A DNA stretch of 64,000 nucleotides from Coenobita brevimanus (GCA_032717465.1 CM064670.1:11749083-11813082); one strand, 5' to 3'. Positions 10,779-22,348 are shown, numbered from the stretch's first letter. Notes: generated from the letters alone by a model not told the origin. Program-made: numbers and translations.

Positions 10779-11150
10779 ACTAAGAGTAGATTATCAGCTG
10801 ACTTCCCTTCATTATCATCATGATCATCATCATCACCACCAGTAAAGATTAGGTTACCAGCCTTCTTCTCGTCTTCATCATCATCATCATCATCATCATC
10901 AGTTAAGAGTAGATTATCAGCCTACTCTCTACGCCATCAATTAAGAGTAGATTATCAACCTACTCTCTTCACCATCAGTTAAGAGTAGATTACCAGCCTA
11001 CTTCCCATCAACATCATCATCATCATTTGCAGCAGTAAAGATTAGATTACCAGCCTACTTCCCTTCATTATCATCATTATCCTCATCATAATCATCATCA
11101 GCTAAGAGTAGATTACCAGCCTCCTTCCCTTCTTCATCATGAGGCTGGTA
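10779..11150 (+). repeat. tandem repeat mixed with (ATC)n
   Basis: About eight copies of AGTTAAGAGTAGATTACCAGCC followed by a CTTCCCTTC/CTCTCTTC block, with units separated by CAT/ATC triplet runs of variable length. The spacers explain the irregular 45-85 bp period. Confidence 0.85.
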
Positions 11151-11323
11151 TGATAAAAAATCAAAATCAAAAATAAAATTACTAAGGAAGAGGCATCAGG
11201 AGTCTCATACGGCCACTAGTCAACGTCGCCTTGAAATATATTTGTGTGATGGGGAAACTGGCTGGAGGGGAAATTGAGGTGAGATGGCCCCACTCCGAGG
11301 TGAGGGAGGTCAGATGGAGGAGG

Positions 11324-11327
<4 letters not shown>

Positions 11328-11396
<69 letters not shown>

Positions 11397-11482
11397 ATCT
11401 TCTCTGTTATGTTAATTATCTTGCACATGGTGAGGGAATTTTTATTCAAGTGAAGGTTATTTTTTTACCACAATTTTTTTTT

Positions 11483-11524
<42 letters not shown>
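11328..11524. repeat. (GA)n and (CT)n arrays in inverted arrangement
   Basis: A (GA)n tract of about 60 bp (11328-11392) and a (CT)n tract of about 36 bp (11489-11524) lie about 100 bp apart. The transcript of either strand could pair them into a stem. ORFs here are dipeptide-repeat artefacts. Confidence 0.85.
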
Positions 11525-11528
<4 letters not shown>

Positions 11529-11659
11529 ACTGCCCCCTCTCCATTTTCTAGCGAGAGACATTTTCCCCCCTAGTGGTGGAGGATGTTTGTATTTATTTGA
11601 CTGTGTTATCTATTATGTAACTCAGTGCTATGTGATTTTTAGTATTCCTTTTAGCATTC

Positions 11660-11965
11660 GACTCTGGTAATAGCCTTAACAGCCCTTTCCCTGTGGCCCA
11701 GCACTCCTCTCACGTACCACACACCTTCCACATGTCACTACTCCGGCGCTAACACCTACCGTCTATACTGAGTACACGCTAAGACTGTCTCATTAAAAGC
11801 TGGAGCATTGGTACTAGCGGAGGTATTAATGCATGTCGGTGGGTCTTGTGGTAGGTCAGTAAAATCTGCATTAGTGATTTTTAGATTCTTCAAATGTTTC
11901 CTACCTCAACCATGGATTGAACTCGCGTCCACTGGAACAGCACACTACCTCTAATCCATGGGGCA
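11660..11965 (-). mobile_element. tRNA-derived SINE family A, diverged copy
   Basis: Aligns along its length with the better-preserved SINE at 32460-32760 in the same orientation. Shared blocks on the + strand are CGTACCACACACCT, CACATGTCACTACT, GGCG.TAACACC.ACCGTC, GCATGTCGGTGGGTCTT, AGATCAGTAAA-like sequence and the GGATTGAACTCGCGTCC block, which is a decayed B box. The tRNA head at the right end is badly decayed. No coding capacity. Confidence 0.65.
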
Positions 11966-12249
11966 GAACCTCCCCATTGCTGCTATTAAATTCTGAATTA
12001 AAAGGGGGGGAATCACATTTTTTTTCTTTTCTTTTTTGCCTGGAGGGGCTGTTTTTCTTCTCAGTTTTTGCAAAGTTGCTTACATTTCCTTTTGGCCGAG
12101 AATTTTTTAAAATCTATATTTTGTTTTCTTTTTACTCTGGTTTCATTGGACATGTCTTTAGTTACTGGATTAAAACTGGAGAAAGTTGATGGTATAATGC
12201 TTAGGATTTTTGTGTTAAATAAATTCGATTTCTCGATGCTTAAATTAGT

Positions 12250-12475
12250 TCATCATTATTATTATTTCCAGGATCATTATATCTTCATCATCATCGTCAT
12301 CATTATCAATCACCACCATCAATGTCTTCGTTATCATCACATCACCATCACATAATCGTCATCATCATCATCATCACATCACCATCATCACATCATCATC
12401 ATCATCACATCACCATTATCACATCATCGTCATCATCATCATATCATCGTCATCCTCAACATTAGTTCACCATCA
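12250..12475. repeat. (ATC)n compound microsatellite
   Basis: Dense CAT/ATC/CACC triplet array. A secondary periodicity of about 20-30 bp (CATCACATCACCATCATCA) is visible in its second half. Confidence 0.85.
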
Positions 12476-12828
12476 CATTCACAATTCTTCTTCCTACACT
12501 CACTTGGGAATGAGAATTGTATAGGTTGCCCTTCTGAACCCTTTGTAAGACAGGAAGCGACGACTGTCTGCATCCACAAGTAGTAGGTATTGTTTTCTTT
12601 TATTATTTTTCATTCTTATATTCTAGTCAGCCCCAAATCTCACGTGTCCTAACCTAACCCTGAAAAAAAGGAACAATGTATATCTAACTGTCAGTCTATC
12701 TACCTACCAGTCGAAATATCTATCTACAAACAATGCAAGGAATATGTGAGGAAGTGTGTATTTATTACGACAATTAAAATATCATAAACATTGCTAGAAC
12801 ACTGTGGCAGCCTCATATGAATTCCAGC

Positions 12829-13195
12829 AGCCACCCCCACAGAATTCACCCCTCCCCAGCATACCATCCCCCATCCCCCACCACTCCCACCCCTACCCAT
12901 AGAATACACCCCTCCACAGCATACCAACCCCCATCCCCTACCACTCCTCAGCATACCAACCCCCAAGCATACCAACCCCTCATACCCTACCATTCCCACC
13001 CCCACACACAGGATATACCTTTCCCCAGCGTACCAACCCCCATCCCTTACCATTCCCACACACACCCACAGAATATACCCCTACCCAACATACTAACCCC
13101 CATCCCCTACCACCCCCTTCCCCACCCACAGAATTTACCCCTCCCCAGCACACTATCCCCCCATCCCCTACCACTCCCACCCTTGCCCATTACTT
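12829..13195. repeat. 60-bp minisatellite
   Basis: Units centre on AGAATATACCCCTCCCCAGC followed by ATACCAACCCCCATCCCC and a CTACCACTCCCAC end. The landmark AGAAT falls at 12841, 12901, 13070 and 13130, with one irregular interval (13010) containing a partial unit. The period is a multiple of three, so a 160-codon + frame and glycine-rich minus frames stay open without implying a protein. Confidence 0.9.
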
Positions 13196-13739
13196 CCACC
13201 CCCGCCACCTTTCCTCAGCACCCTGGCCACCTAGCGGTAACCAACACCCTAGACTTCACTTTTAACTTAACACGTCACTATCTGCATTACCAAACCTAGT
13301 ATTTTATTTTTTATTAATTCTAAATAACGTGCCAGCAACCAACTCGTATGTAGTGAGAATATAGCCTACTGCATTCGTTTACCACGACACTCCACACTGA
13401 TAAGTGTTCGAGGAAAACTTAAATGAGGAAACAAATGAACAGAAATATTGTTGTACTAATTATTGTATAAAAGTTGCATCAATAAAAATAAATTATTGGG
13501 ATGAGGTGATACTGTTTTTAGGTTGGGAGGGGGCTGGAGAGCATACCCTGTGAGAGATGTTGCTGTGGCGTTAATGTCTGAGTGCAGCGAAGGTTTATTT
13601 CAGAGTGCGATAAAAAATGAGTTATAGGTGTGCTCCCTATTGCGTTTTCCTTACTACATTTATTTGCTATAAAATTTCATGCTTTAATTCTTTCACATAC
13701 ACTTTATACAAGTTACATGAACACTAAGGTGCAATCAAT

Positions 13740-13957
<218 letters not shown>

Positions 13958-13967
13958 ACTGGAGCAA

Positions 13968-14150
13968 AAGGCTGACTAACTGGACTGCATGAGATTGTAA
14001 GCGTAGCGGTAGCAGGCAAGACAGGAGATGCAGAGATGAAATAGAGAAATTTGCAGGCAAAACGTGGCAGAGATTGGTTCAGTAAAGGAATTCGTGGAGG
14101 AGGCTGGGGGAGGCCTTTATTCAGCAGTGGATTTGCAATGGCTGCTGCTG

Positions 14151-14152
<2 letters not shown>
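13968..14152 (+). mobile_element. LINE 3'-end remnant
   Basis: Non-low-complexity DNA wedged between two (AT)n arrays. It ends with GAGGCCTTTATTCAGCAGTGG then GGCTGCTGCTGATAA and a microsatellite. A tail of the type GAGGCCTTT..CAGCAGTGGA..GGCTGATGATGA is a known 3' end of arthropod non-LTR retrotransposons, and the related tail at about 29980-30010 (minus strand) supports this. No RT motif remains here. (AT)n continues at 14153-14209. Confidence 0.6.
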
Positions 14153-14209
<57 letters not shown>

Positions 14210-14212
<3 letters not shown>

Positions 14213-14811
14213 TTTTGTACGTATATATACATACACAACTCAAAATACACAAGTACACATATCCTCTCCCAGGTCATAGCCAGGCAATCCCCTTTTCTCA
14301 TTGCATTACACTGCTTGGTCATTCCCGTCACCCATCTGTCTTTTCTCCACATAACAAACACTCAACCAAATGTCCGGAGCCGCGCCGGGAGGGAAGACAA
14401 AGTTTGGGGAAAAACACTGGTAAAAAAAAAAAAAAAATTAATAAATTGTTTACTGAGTTGCAGGGTCGGTGGGATAAGTTGTGTCCTGCCACTGGAGTTA
14501 TAATGGCATGAGATAAGTTTTGATGATGTGAGTTATTATGCTGTAGATTAATTTATCCTGGTGTAAGTCAGTTTATGATGGTGCAGATTAATGCAAGATG
14601 ATGTGGTGCAGGGTTACTTAGGGTGGTGCAAGACATTTTAAGCTGGTGTAAGTTATGTTGATGCAAGTTAGGTTATTATGGTGCAGGCAAATATGATGGT
14701 GTATATCGTGTATGACGCCAGACGTGGAACAGAAGAACAGGTTTTCCAATCAACTGGGTAGAGTGATAGAATACATGCCAAGGGAATTTGAGCGAGAGAG
14801 AGAGAGAGAGA
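14210..14811. other. no gene; GTGCA/GATGGTG-rich sequence
   Basis: Around 14520-14700 short repeats of the type GATG.TG.AGTTA/GGTGCAGG recur, with the weak periodicity of an old tandem array. Nothing coding. Confidence 0.4.
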
Positions 14812-14819
14812 GTGTGTGT

Positions 14820-14880
<61 letters not shown>
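14812..14880. repeat. (GT)n microsatellite
   Basis: (GA)n of about 20 bp followed by about 65 bp of (GT)n. Other sizeable (GT)n/(CA)n arrays are at 17865-17913, 19645-19704, 22203-22237, 22308-22353, 32154-32183, 32395-32430, 36548-36586, 36859-36928 and 42396-42423. Confidence 0.92.
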
Positions 14881-14882
<2 letters not shown>

Positions 14883-15124
14883 ATAAATGATTTCAATGCA
14901 AGCATTTCTGTGGATTATGTTGATAATATAGAAAAAAAGAATATTAAATATTTTTTATCATGTAGAGGTGAAATAATACAGAAACAAGAGATGTACAAAA
15001 CTCAGAAATAAGATTTATTCTCCCCCCCCCCCTTTTTTTTCCTTAAATTGAACGGGGCAACAAAAATCAGTAGAACTTTACATTTACAAGAAAGTATCAG
15101 AGTGTACTGGAATGTTTTTCCGTA

Positions 15125-15440
15125 TGTCGTGTACTGTGCCTCGAATGTAGAGAACATCCCCAAGTTCTTACCAAGGGTTCTGGTTCGTAACACTTTTCGT
15201 TTTGGAGTTATGGCTGACGAACAAAGAAAGAAAGAGATTTTTAAAAAATCGACATATTTGCGACACGAGTTCGCCACTCCTTCGTAGGTTTGCCGGGCAC
15301 TGTTAGTAGTTTCGGACATAAACGGAGAAGGTTTTTCAGCCTGTGTGCATAAATTTGAGCTTCACGAACTCTTTCGTGGGCGGACCTCTTTGCCTTATAT
15401 ACATGACGTTACTGGGACCTGGGTCATCCCTACACGGTAA
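15125..15440 (+). repeat. dispersed repeat family E, copy 2
   Basis: Partner of 400-745 in the same orientation. The 79-codon ORF at 15048-15287 covers the first half, and the corresponding part of copy 1 has no such frame. A GGTAAGTGC near 15437 looks like a splice donor, but the family relationship makes an exon unlikely. Confidence 0.45.
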
Positions 15441-16009
15441 GTGCTTCCGCGCTTACTAATAACAGGTAGGTCTGATGTGCTAAGGGAAAATGATAGTGGA
15501 CGGCGACTGAATGACATGTATCAGGAAAGAAGTTGTGCATAAATAATAAGTACTTTAAACTCGAAAAAAATTAAAAATTAGCAGGACAGAGAAAGACTAC
15601 CGTGAAAATGTGACTGAAACATAATTGATAATGTATTTGGAAAGAGAAGGATGGCTGGGTTTGTTATGACAGGAGAGTTGAGAGAGAGGATTGTGCGGGG
15701 GACTGTCCGATTACTGTATATGACTAGGATGCAAGAAGGAACTGAGATGGGCATAAGCAATGGGGTAGCAGGAATACCGGTAAATAATTAAATAAAAGAA
15801 TATAATTGAAAAAACATATCACTGACGGATGACTATGAACAAAAGATACAGGAGGAATTGGAATTAATGAACGTGGAACGGATTGATATGCAGTAGAAAA
15901 TGAGTGAAGAGCAGATGACAAATGTTTGGTCAACAATGTTCAAAGCGTGCGTGGTTTTGCAAGACCATCAGCTGTGCTCTGTCCATTATTATTTGATTTA
16001 AAACTGTCA

Positions 16010-16180
16010 TCTCACCATCTTGAATGCTTAGCTATTACAGGCCATTAACACTTGAATATGGTGCTTATGACGAAGAACTGATACGGTAACTCAGTAGGGG
16101 CGCAGAATTATATATTTCTCGTATTGGGCTACGGGAAATAAACGAAAATATCAGCCACATTAAAGTGCAGAAACTACAGC
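16010..16180 (+). repeat. dispersed repeat family Q, copy 1
   Basis: First of four same-orientation copies (also 17312-17505, 31085-31265 and 51645-51850). Landmarks are CATCTTGAATGCTTAG, a short variable block, ATTAACACTTGAATATG and GTGCTTATGACGAAGAACTG. It continues with a CAGTAGGGGCGCAGAATTAT block. About 180-200 bp, non-coding, class unknown. Confidence 0.6.
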
Positions 16181-16554
16181 ATATAATGTACAACAGTGTT
16201 AGAAGAAAGTGAACGTGATGGATGAATAAAGAATCATGATTAAAGAAGGAAATAAGAAGAGAACAGGAAGTATGTATGCAGAGAAGTTTTAAAAAATCAG
16301 GGAAAAATTCAATGCAATTTTCCTTAAAATACACAAAAAACAATTTGGAAAGTGATGTAAAAATGCAGGGGGAGTGAGCTCGAAAAAGTGGTGAAATTTA
16401 CATAACGAAAATGGAAGAATATTACCAAATAAACGAATAATGCTGGCCAGAAAGGAAAACTATTTTGCAAAACTGATAGAGGGATATAAAAAGATCGGAG
16501 TTGTGGAAGATATTATAAAGTCAGACAGTTAATAAGAGAGGAATCCCATCTCAT

Positions 16555-16710
16555 TGTACGTGAACCCGGCGGACTGCAAGCTGGAGCTGGCATTCTCCTG
16601 CAGTCCACCATCCACCTTTCAGGGGGTGATAGAGAGGGGACTGAGGGATGTTTCTATAACCTGATTAGGGATTCATCTGTGCCACCGCGAGAAGGCAGCG
16701 CGTCCAAATT
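16555..16710 (+). repeat. dispersed repeat family R1, copy 3
   Basis: Shows GGCGGACTGCAAGCTGGA, CTCCTGCAGTCCACCATCC, GGGGACTGAGGGATG, TATAACCTGATTAGG and CATCTGTGCCACCGCGAGAA. It is followed within 60 bp by the TCTCCAAACGATTTTATTC motif cluster. Confidence 0.5.
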
Positions 16711-16754
16711 TTTATCAGTGGCAGATATGAAAAGAGCAGTGATTGCCTGTTTTC

Positions 16755-17025
16755 ATCTCATTCTTGCCATCTCCAAACGATTTTATTCAGCTCCATTAGC
16801 CGCTTACTTCACTCTTGCTCTCTCCTAATAATTTTATTCATATGTCGGAGAGTTTTCGAACTGGTGAGGTTAGATTCATTCTTCAATATTTTTTATTTCA
16901 TTCCATCTCCAGACGATTTTATTTTTCGTACATTATTATGACATTTTTCGAACTGACGAGGTTAAACAGAGCCTTCATAAACCTCTCAATTTATTCTTGT
17001 TATCTCCAGATGATTGTAGTCAGTA
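16755..17025 (+). repeat. cluster of the recurrent TCTCCAGACGATTTTATTC motif
   Basis: Four diverged copies at about 16767, 16823, 16903 and 17000, with intervening GTTTTCGAACTGGTGAGGTTA-like sequence in at least two units. Single copies recur near 1180, 4750 (inside retrotransposon 1), 41010 and 49865. Degenerate tandem repeat of unknown origin. Confidence 0.5.
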
Positions 17026-17311
17026 CTCTTTTTTAATTTTTATTTATATATATATTTTTACTGGCGAGCTTAGATACAGAGTTTTTTAACCTATTCAGTG
17101 TGAGAGGCATTCCTCCCCCCCCCCCCGAATTTAATGAAATAATCTGGTGGTAGCAACAGCAAAATACAAACTGGATCCTCGATTTGAAGGGGTTAAGAAG
17201 GGGGAAGGCAACAGGCCTGGCGTTCATGAGGCATACACAAATACAATAAATAAATAAAAATCCAAATGAAATGAACTACCATACACATTCCAGTTTAACT
17301 TGGTCTACAGG

Positions 17312-17505
17312 TGCCATCTCTCCACCTTGAATGCTGAGCTGCAGCAATGGATTAACATTAGAATATGATGTTAGTCAGAACAAGAGCTATAGGAAGGATG
17401 AGTAGACGTAGTACTGTCTTTTTCTGCCACTGAGCTAAGTGAAAGAAGATGCAAAAAAACGACAATTTAGGCCAAGTAAAGATGAGAGAACTATAGAGGG
17501 ACAGA
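17312..17505 (+). repeat. dispersed repeat family Q, copy 2
   Basis: Landmarks CACCTTGAATGCTGAG, GATTAACATTAGAATATGAT, TAGTCAGAACAAGAG, CTGAGCTAAGTGAAAGAAG and AATTTAGGCCAAGTAAAG match the other three copies. The 17505-17865 stretch to its right holds nothing I can name. Confidence 0.6.
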
Positions 17506-17859
17506 AGCAAAAAATCCTGTAGGAATGAATTTGTAAATCAAGAGAGTCGAAGATTAAATTGTTTTAGTGTAATTCAAGGTATAATAGGGTCAATTAATTT
17601 TTAGCAAAATTATGTTCCAGTATACTAGGAAATAATACTGAGAAATATATTATGCTTTTACACTTTATGGTTTATGTAAAACTAAATTAAGAAACGTTAG
17701 ATTAATCTAAGTTTCGAGCGTGAATAACACTGTAGGTAATGATGGTGCAAGTTAGTGTAGGTGATACTGGGTACGGAGGAGTCAAAGATGGGGAGAGATG
17801 ACATTCCTGTGTGTTGTTACTAGTACACCCTCGCTAGCCATGCTAGAATGGATATTATG

Positions 17860-17915
<56 letters not shown>

Positions 17916-17989
17916 CTAAATGTTAACTCAAACAGATTTTATCTGATTTTAACTAAATTTGGAGCAGGGTTAGAGGGAGAGCCAGGGCA

Positions 17990-18610
17990 TTGACCTATTG
18001 TTCTTGAGATCAACTGGTCAAAGGTCAAGGTCATGGGATTAGGTCAAGTTTTATCTAAGATGATCAGCTTACACAATTTTTATCAGAGTTTTACCAAACA
18101 TGATGAGAATGTTGAGGATAGTGCAAGGGCGAATAGACTAGATTTTGAAAATATATAATCAGATATGAAGATCATAGGTCAAGGTCAGACTTCGACCCAA
18201 GTGTCGATATGTAAATAAAAGAACACAGAATCTTGGGCCGATCTGGATCAGATTTGGTGGAAGAACCGAGGTATAGCCACGGGGTTGACTCTTTTTTTTT
18301 TTTTTTTTTAAGAATATTAAAGGGCCAAGGTTCACATGGGAAGGTCAGTTTAAACAGTTTTTATCAGATTTACTCTAAGCATCGTAGACTGGTTCAAGAA
18401 AAAATGATGACAAAGGGGGTTCAGTTTTAAAAATGATCAGTCAAAGGTTAAAGTCACAGGGAAGGTCAAAAGTTACGGTCACAGCACAAGGTCAACTCAA
18501 TTCTGGTCTGATCTGAACCAAACTTCGTTTACTGGTTAGGGAATAGACAAGAATGAAGCTTCAGTTTTTATGGCAAACCATCAGAAGTCAAGGGCAAAGG
18601 GCAAAGTCAA
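17990..18610 (+). repeat. old repeat region rich in AAGGTCA half-sites
   Basis: Repeated CAAAGGTCAAGGTCA, AGGTCAAGGTCAG, GGAAGGTCAAAAG, CAAGGTCAACTC and similar strings separated by about 100-150 bp, with recurring CAGATTTTATC/GATCTGAACCAAA blocks. It looks like several diverged copies of one unit. No protein. Similar strings occur at 19805-19935, 28880-29345 and 37780-37960. Confidence 0.55.
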
Positions 18611-18689
18611 ATGTCTGGTTCTTGGACGAAATGGAGGAAGCGGGTGTTGCATTCTCCGCCATTGTGTACTTAATTTTCGTGTGGTGGAA

Positions 18690-18860
18690 GAGTATATTGG
18701 GTTTGGCAGAAGTAGGTTAGTTGGGATCGACTAGGTTGTAAGGTTACGTTAGATTAGATTAGGTAAGTTAGGTTTGAGTAGGTTCAGTCAGGTTGGGTCT
18801 GGTCTGGTTAAGTTGATCATATTAGTTTAGATTAGATTAGATTAGGGCTATTATATGGTC
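18690..18860 (+). repeat. TTAGATTAGG/GGTTAGG-rich tract
   Basis: Degenerate short repeats of the form TTAGATTAGATTAGG and AGGTTNGG. They resemble scrambled arthropod telomere units (TTAGG) but are not a clean array. Confidence 0.4.
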
Positions 18861-19019
18861 AGTTAAGGCAATGCTATGTTATGCTATGTTGTAAGACGAG
18901 AGTAGGAGGGGAAGAGGAGACAAAGACAGGGGACGAAGAGCGGCATTCATGTGTTATTTCTGTGCTGTTGGTGCAGACTACGTTCTTGCACCTCATGATA
19001 CACATTTAACGTCTCGTAT

Positions 19020-19025
19020 CCCCTC

Positions 19026-19082
<57 letters not shown>

Positions 19083-19165
19083 GATACAGCTTTAACGTCT
19101 CGTATTCCTCACCTCTGTCTGTCTGTCTGTCTGTCTCTGTCTGTCTGTCTGTATGTATGTATGTC
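19020..19165. repeat. (CT)n and (TCTG)n microsatellites
   Basis: About 50 bp of (CT)n then TCTG/TATG tetranucleotide repeats. A 15-bp phrase (TTAACGTCTCGTAT) flanks the (CT)n array on both sides. Confidence 0.88.
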
Positions 19166-19214
19166 TGTCTCTCTGTCTCTGGAACAAGTGTCACCCCAGT
19201 CTTATCTCTTCCTC

Positions 19215-19490
19215 TCTGATGTCTCTCTTGTCCTTGTTTCAGTCATCATCCTTCCCTCACCTGCCATCCCCCTCACTGTCAGGGCCACATCAGACTCTCT
19301 TGTCCTTGTTTCAGTCATCATCCTTCCCTCACCTTCCATCCTCCTCACTGTCAGGGCCACATCAGACTCTCTTGTCCTTGTTTCAGTCATCATCCTTCCC
19401 TCACCTGCCATCCCCCTCACTGTCAGGGCCACATCACCCCTCCTTCACCAATCCGTCCCCCCTCCCAGTCAGGGCCACATCACTCCTCCC
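19215..19490. repeat. 72-bp minisatellite
   Basis: Three near-identical units; the landmark AGTCATCATCC starts at 19241, 19313 and 19385. A unit runs CTCTCTTGTCCTTGTTTC, AGTCATCATCCTTCCCTCAC, then CACTGTCAGGGCCACATCA. Two further short partial units repeat only the GTCAGGGCCACATCA block. 72 is a multiple of three, so frames stay open on both strands; I do not call a protein. Confidence 0.92.
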
Positions 19491-19599
19491 TCACCTCCTT
19501 TTTTTATCTCTCCCTTCCCCTCCTGTAATCACCATTATGTCTCCATTTTTCCTCATTCCTTCCCCCCCCCTTTACCCTTCTTCTCTTCATTGCCTATAA

Positions 19600-19649
19600 T
19601 TTATCACTTGTTACCAGCCGCAGTAGCGAAGCTGGTAATGTTTTCTATT

Positions 19650-19706
<57 letters not shown>

Positions 19707-19935
19707 GCCCGATAACTTCGCAATCGCAAAAGTATCACTACAATATTTTACACATGTGTAGTAGGGAAAATAATCGATCATGAATTCGAAATTGGTAAAA
19801 GCACGTCAAGGTCTGTGCGTGGCTGCCACGATAACTTCGCAACCTCTCAAGATAACAAAATTTTACAGGTGTGTAGTAGGGATGAAAATCTCTTACGAGT
19901 TTGAAATTGGTGAAAGAAGGTCAAGGTCAAGGTCA
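19600..19935 (+). repeat. two-unit repeat with CGATAACTTCGCAA core and (GT)n
   Basis: CGATAACTTCGCAATC (about 19709) and CGATAACTTCGCAACC (about 19829) mark two 120-bp units. Both continue into TTTTACA..TGTGTAGTAGGG, GAAATTGGT and GTCAAGG. The (GT)n at 19645-19704 sits between the CCAGCCGCAGTAGCGAAGCTGG block, itself a small imperfect hairpin, and the first unit. Confidence 0.7.
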
Positions 19936-20042
19936 TGTTCCAGTCCACGCTAGATATGTATCGGTTCGTCGCTTGTGTGATTCCCCCCTTGGGGGGGTCT
20001 CTAGTTTCATTGCTTTTAATTCCAGCTCCATACTTTTCCTAA

Positions 20043-20044
<2 letters not shown>

Positions 20045-20081
<37 letters not shown>

Positions 20082-20762
20082 CTTGCGTTTCCTTCGTTTA
20101 TTCTATTATTCTCTCCCTAACTCCTTTGTTCCTTTCATCACCTTTTTCCTCCCCTTCACCTCCATCTCCCCCTTTCCCTCTCGTCCTCCCCTTTCTCTCA
20201 CATCATTGTCTCCCTCCTTTCCTCCCCCTTCCATCATTTCTCGCTCATTTATTTTCCCTCCTTCATCTTTTTCTCTCATGCCCCTCCCCCCCTCTCACAT
20301 TCTCCCTTCTCCCTCCTCTACATTTCTATTTCCTCTTTCCTTCTCCTCTAACTCACATCTCCCCCTCCATTTACTCTTCTTGTTCTTGCACTCACCTACC
20401 TCCATCCTCATCCCTCTCTCATCCCTTCCTTATTCCAACCTCACCACACCCTCACTTCATCCTTACCACACCCTCAACCCATCCTCATCACACCCTCACC
20501 ACACCCTCACCCCATCCTTACCACATCCTTATCCAACCCTCACCACACCCTCACTTCATCCTTACCACACCCTCACCCTATCCTCAATGTCCGCTCGCCA
20601 CATCCTCATCCTACCCTCTCCTCACCCGTATCACTGCCTCACCACACCCTCACCTCACCCTCATCACACCGTCACCCCATTTTTACCACACCTTCATCCC
20701 ACTCTCACCACGCCGTCACCCACTCTCACCAAACTCTCACCCACCTTCACCCCTCCCTCACA

Positions 20763-20804
<42 letters not shown>

Positions 20805-20875
20805 AAATCAAAGAGGAGACAGAGAAAGATAGAGAGGTTATCAAAATAAAGGGGAGGGAGCGAGATGACAAGGGC

Positions 20876-20925
<50 letters not shown>
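20045..20925. repeat. pyrimidine-rich minisatellite bounded by (CT)n and (GA)n
   Basis: (CT)n at 20047-20079, then 360 bp of CT-rich DNA, then about 300 bp of CACCACACCCTCACCCCATCC-type 12-15 bp repeats (20450-20760), (CT)n at 20766-20802 and (GA)n at 20879-20922. The 347-codon frame over it is low-complexity Ser/Pro/Leu and ends within the (GA)n; I reject it as a gene. Confidence 0.85.
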
Positions 20926-20928
<3 letters not shown>

Positions 20929-21175
20929 AACTGCCAACGTGTAGGCTACGTGTATTGTGTGCTCGTGCTTTGTGAGATGTTCTCTGTCTTTACTCTCGCG
21001 CTGGCACCAAGATGGAGCCTAGAGCGTGGTGGCGCTGTGCATGCTAGGTGAAGCGATGCAGCTGCAGCGTCCACCCAGGAGCCAAACCTCTTACTATTTC
21101 TCTGCAGCTGAGGAGGACCCTAGTCTTACCTTGGCGAGGTGCCGCCTACCATAGGGCGGCGTCGATTCAATACAC

Positions 21176-21486
21176 CAGTGGTTCTCAACTCGTTTCAGGC
21201 CACGGACCACCAGCCCAATTAAGAGAAATATCGTGGACCAATTCATTTTTGGGTAATGATAAATAAAGCATAGACAACAAACATTTTGGTTTGAAAAATA
21301 ATTCCTTAAATAGGAATAATAAAATAAAATTAATGGACAATTATTTATTTTGACAAAATTTTTCGTACTGCATTTTCAATAAATAAAAAAAAATATATGC
21401 ACCAATCTCCAGTTTAATACCAAATATAGTGAACGTCCTGTGGACCACCCAAAAAGTCACCATAGACCACCAGTTGAGAAACACTG
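21176..21486. mobile_element. hAT-type MITE
   Basis: Terminal inverted repeats CAGTGGTTCTCAACT (21176-21190) and AGTTGAGAAACACTG (21472-21486), with further pairing inside through the GGACCACCAG/GGACCACCC blocks. Flanks CAATACAC and CCTTACAC agree at six of eight positions, as expected for an old 8-bp duplication. The CAGTGGTTCTCAA end is characteristic of hAT non-autonomous elements. No transposase. Confidence 0.8.
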
Positions 21487-21489
21487 CCT

Positions 21490-21605
21490 TACACTGTGTG
21501 TATACTGTACTGTACCTATAAGATGGTCCCACAGTAGTGCCAGTTTACTTGCGATCGACGGGTCTGCTTGGCCAAACAGAATGGGGTTATAGAGTGACAA
21601 CAACA
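21490..21605 (+). repeat. dispersed repeat family D, copy 2
   Basis: Contains ACACTGTGTGTATACTGTACTGTA and GATCGACGGGTCTGCTTGGCC, matching the minus strand of 10310-10425. The rest of 21605-22200 holds only a (CT)n array (21803-21836) and no gene. Confidence 0.4.
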
Positions 21606-21798
21606 ATCCCGTAAGCTGAATGAAATCTTGTGTTGGAATGGAACATAAATTGGCGTCATTGAACCGAAACGGTTTATGAAGACAGTCTGCAGTCCTTGTT
21701 TCCAGGAGGATTTTCCCTCTTAGCTGGAAAATCGTCTGAAGATAGCAAGACAACAATGACGACATCGATCTGAAAGACTGACAGACACTTTCAACCCC

Positions 21799-21841
<43 letters not shown>

Positions 21842-22202
21842 AAACAGGCGTGGGGTCTCTCGTGAGATGAGTAAAATTGTGTGGCGGCAGCAGCAATAAA
21901 ACGGTCATCACACCATAGGACTTAACTGGTGTGTTATGAGCCATTGTTTCCCTGGACCAGCGGGCAACGGGTGTCCCTAATGTTCCCTGATATTCTTTTG
22001 GTTGTTGTTGCCTCTATTGTTATGGCTGTAATTATGATCTTGGCTGGTGTGGGTATTGCTGGGTTTTTATCGCCGGTAATGATTATGGGAGGCGCATAAT
22101 TCCAGGGTTTGTGTCCGTGTTAATTATTATCGCTTTCATACAGACGGAATAGCTCTTATCACTAACCGCTTTGTTCATACCGAAGTTTCTAGCAAGAGCA
22201 AG

Positions 22203-22240
<38 letters not shown>

Positions 22241-22303
22241 ATGTGTAGTATCTATTGCTTTTTTCACCCGCTTTCGCATAGCAAGAGCAAGTTACATTTT
22301 ACC

Positions 22304-22348
<45 letters not shown>

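Noticed and set aside
15048..15440. 79-codon ORF with a downstream GGTAAGT as a host exon
   Set aside because: The region belongs to a dispersed repeat with a copy at 400-745 that lacks the frame.
19901..20944. 347-codon + ORF
   Set aside because: Low-complexity Ser/Pro/Leu frame across (CT)n, C-rich minisatellite and (GA)n; overlapping frames are equally open; no domain.
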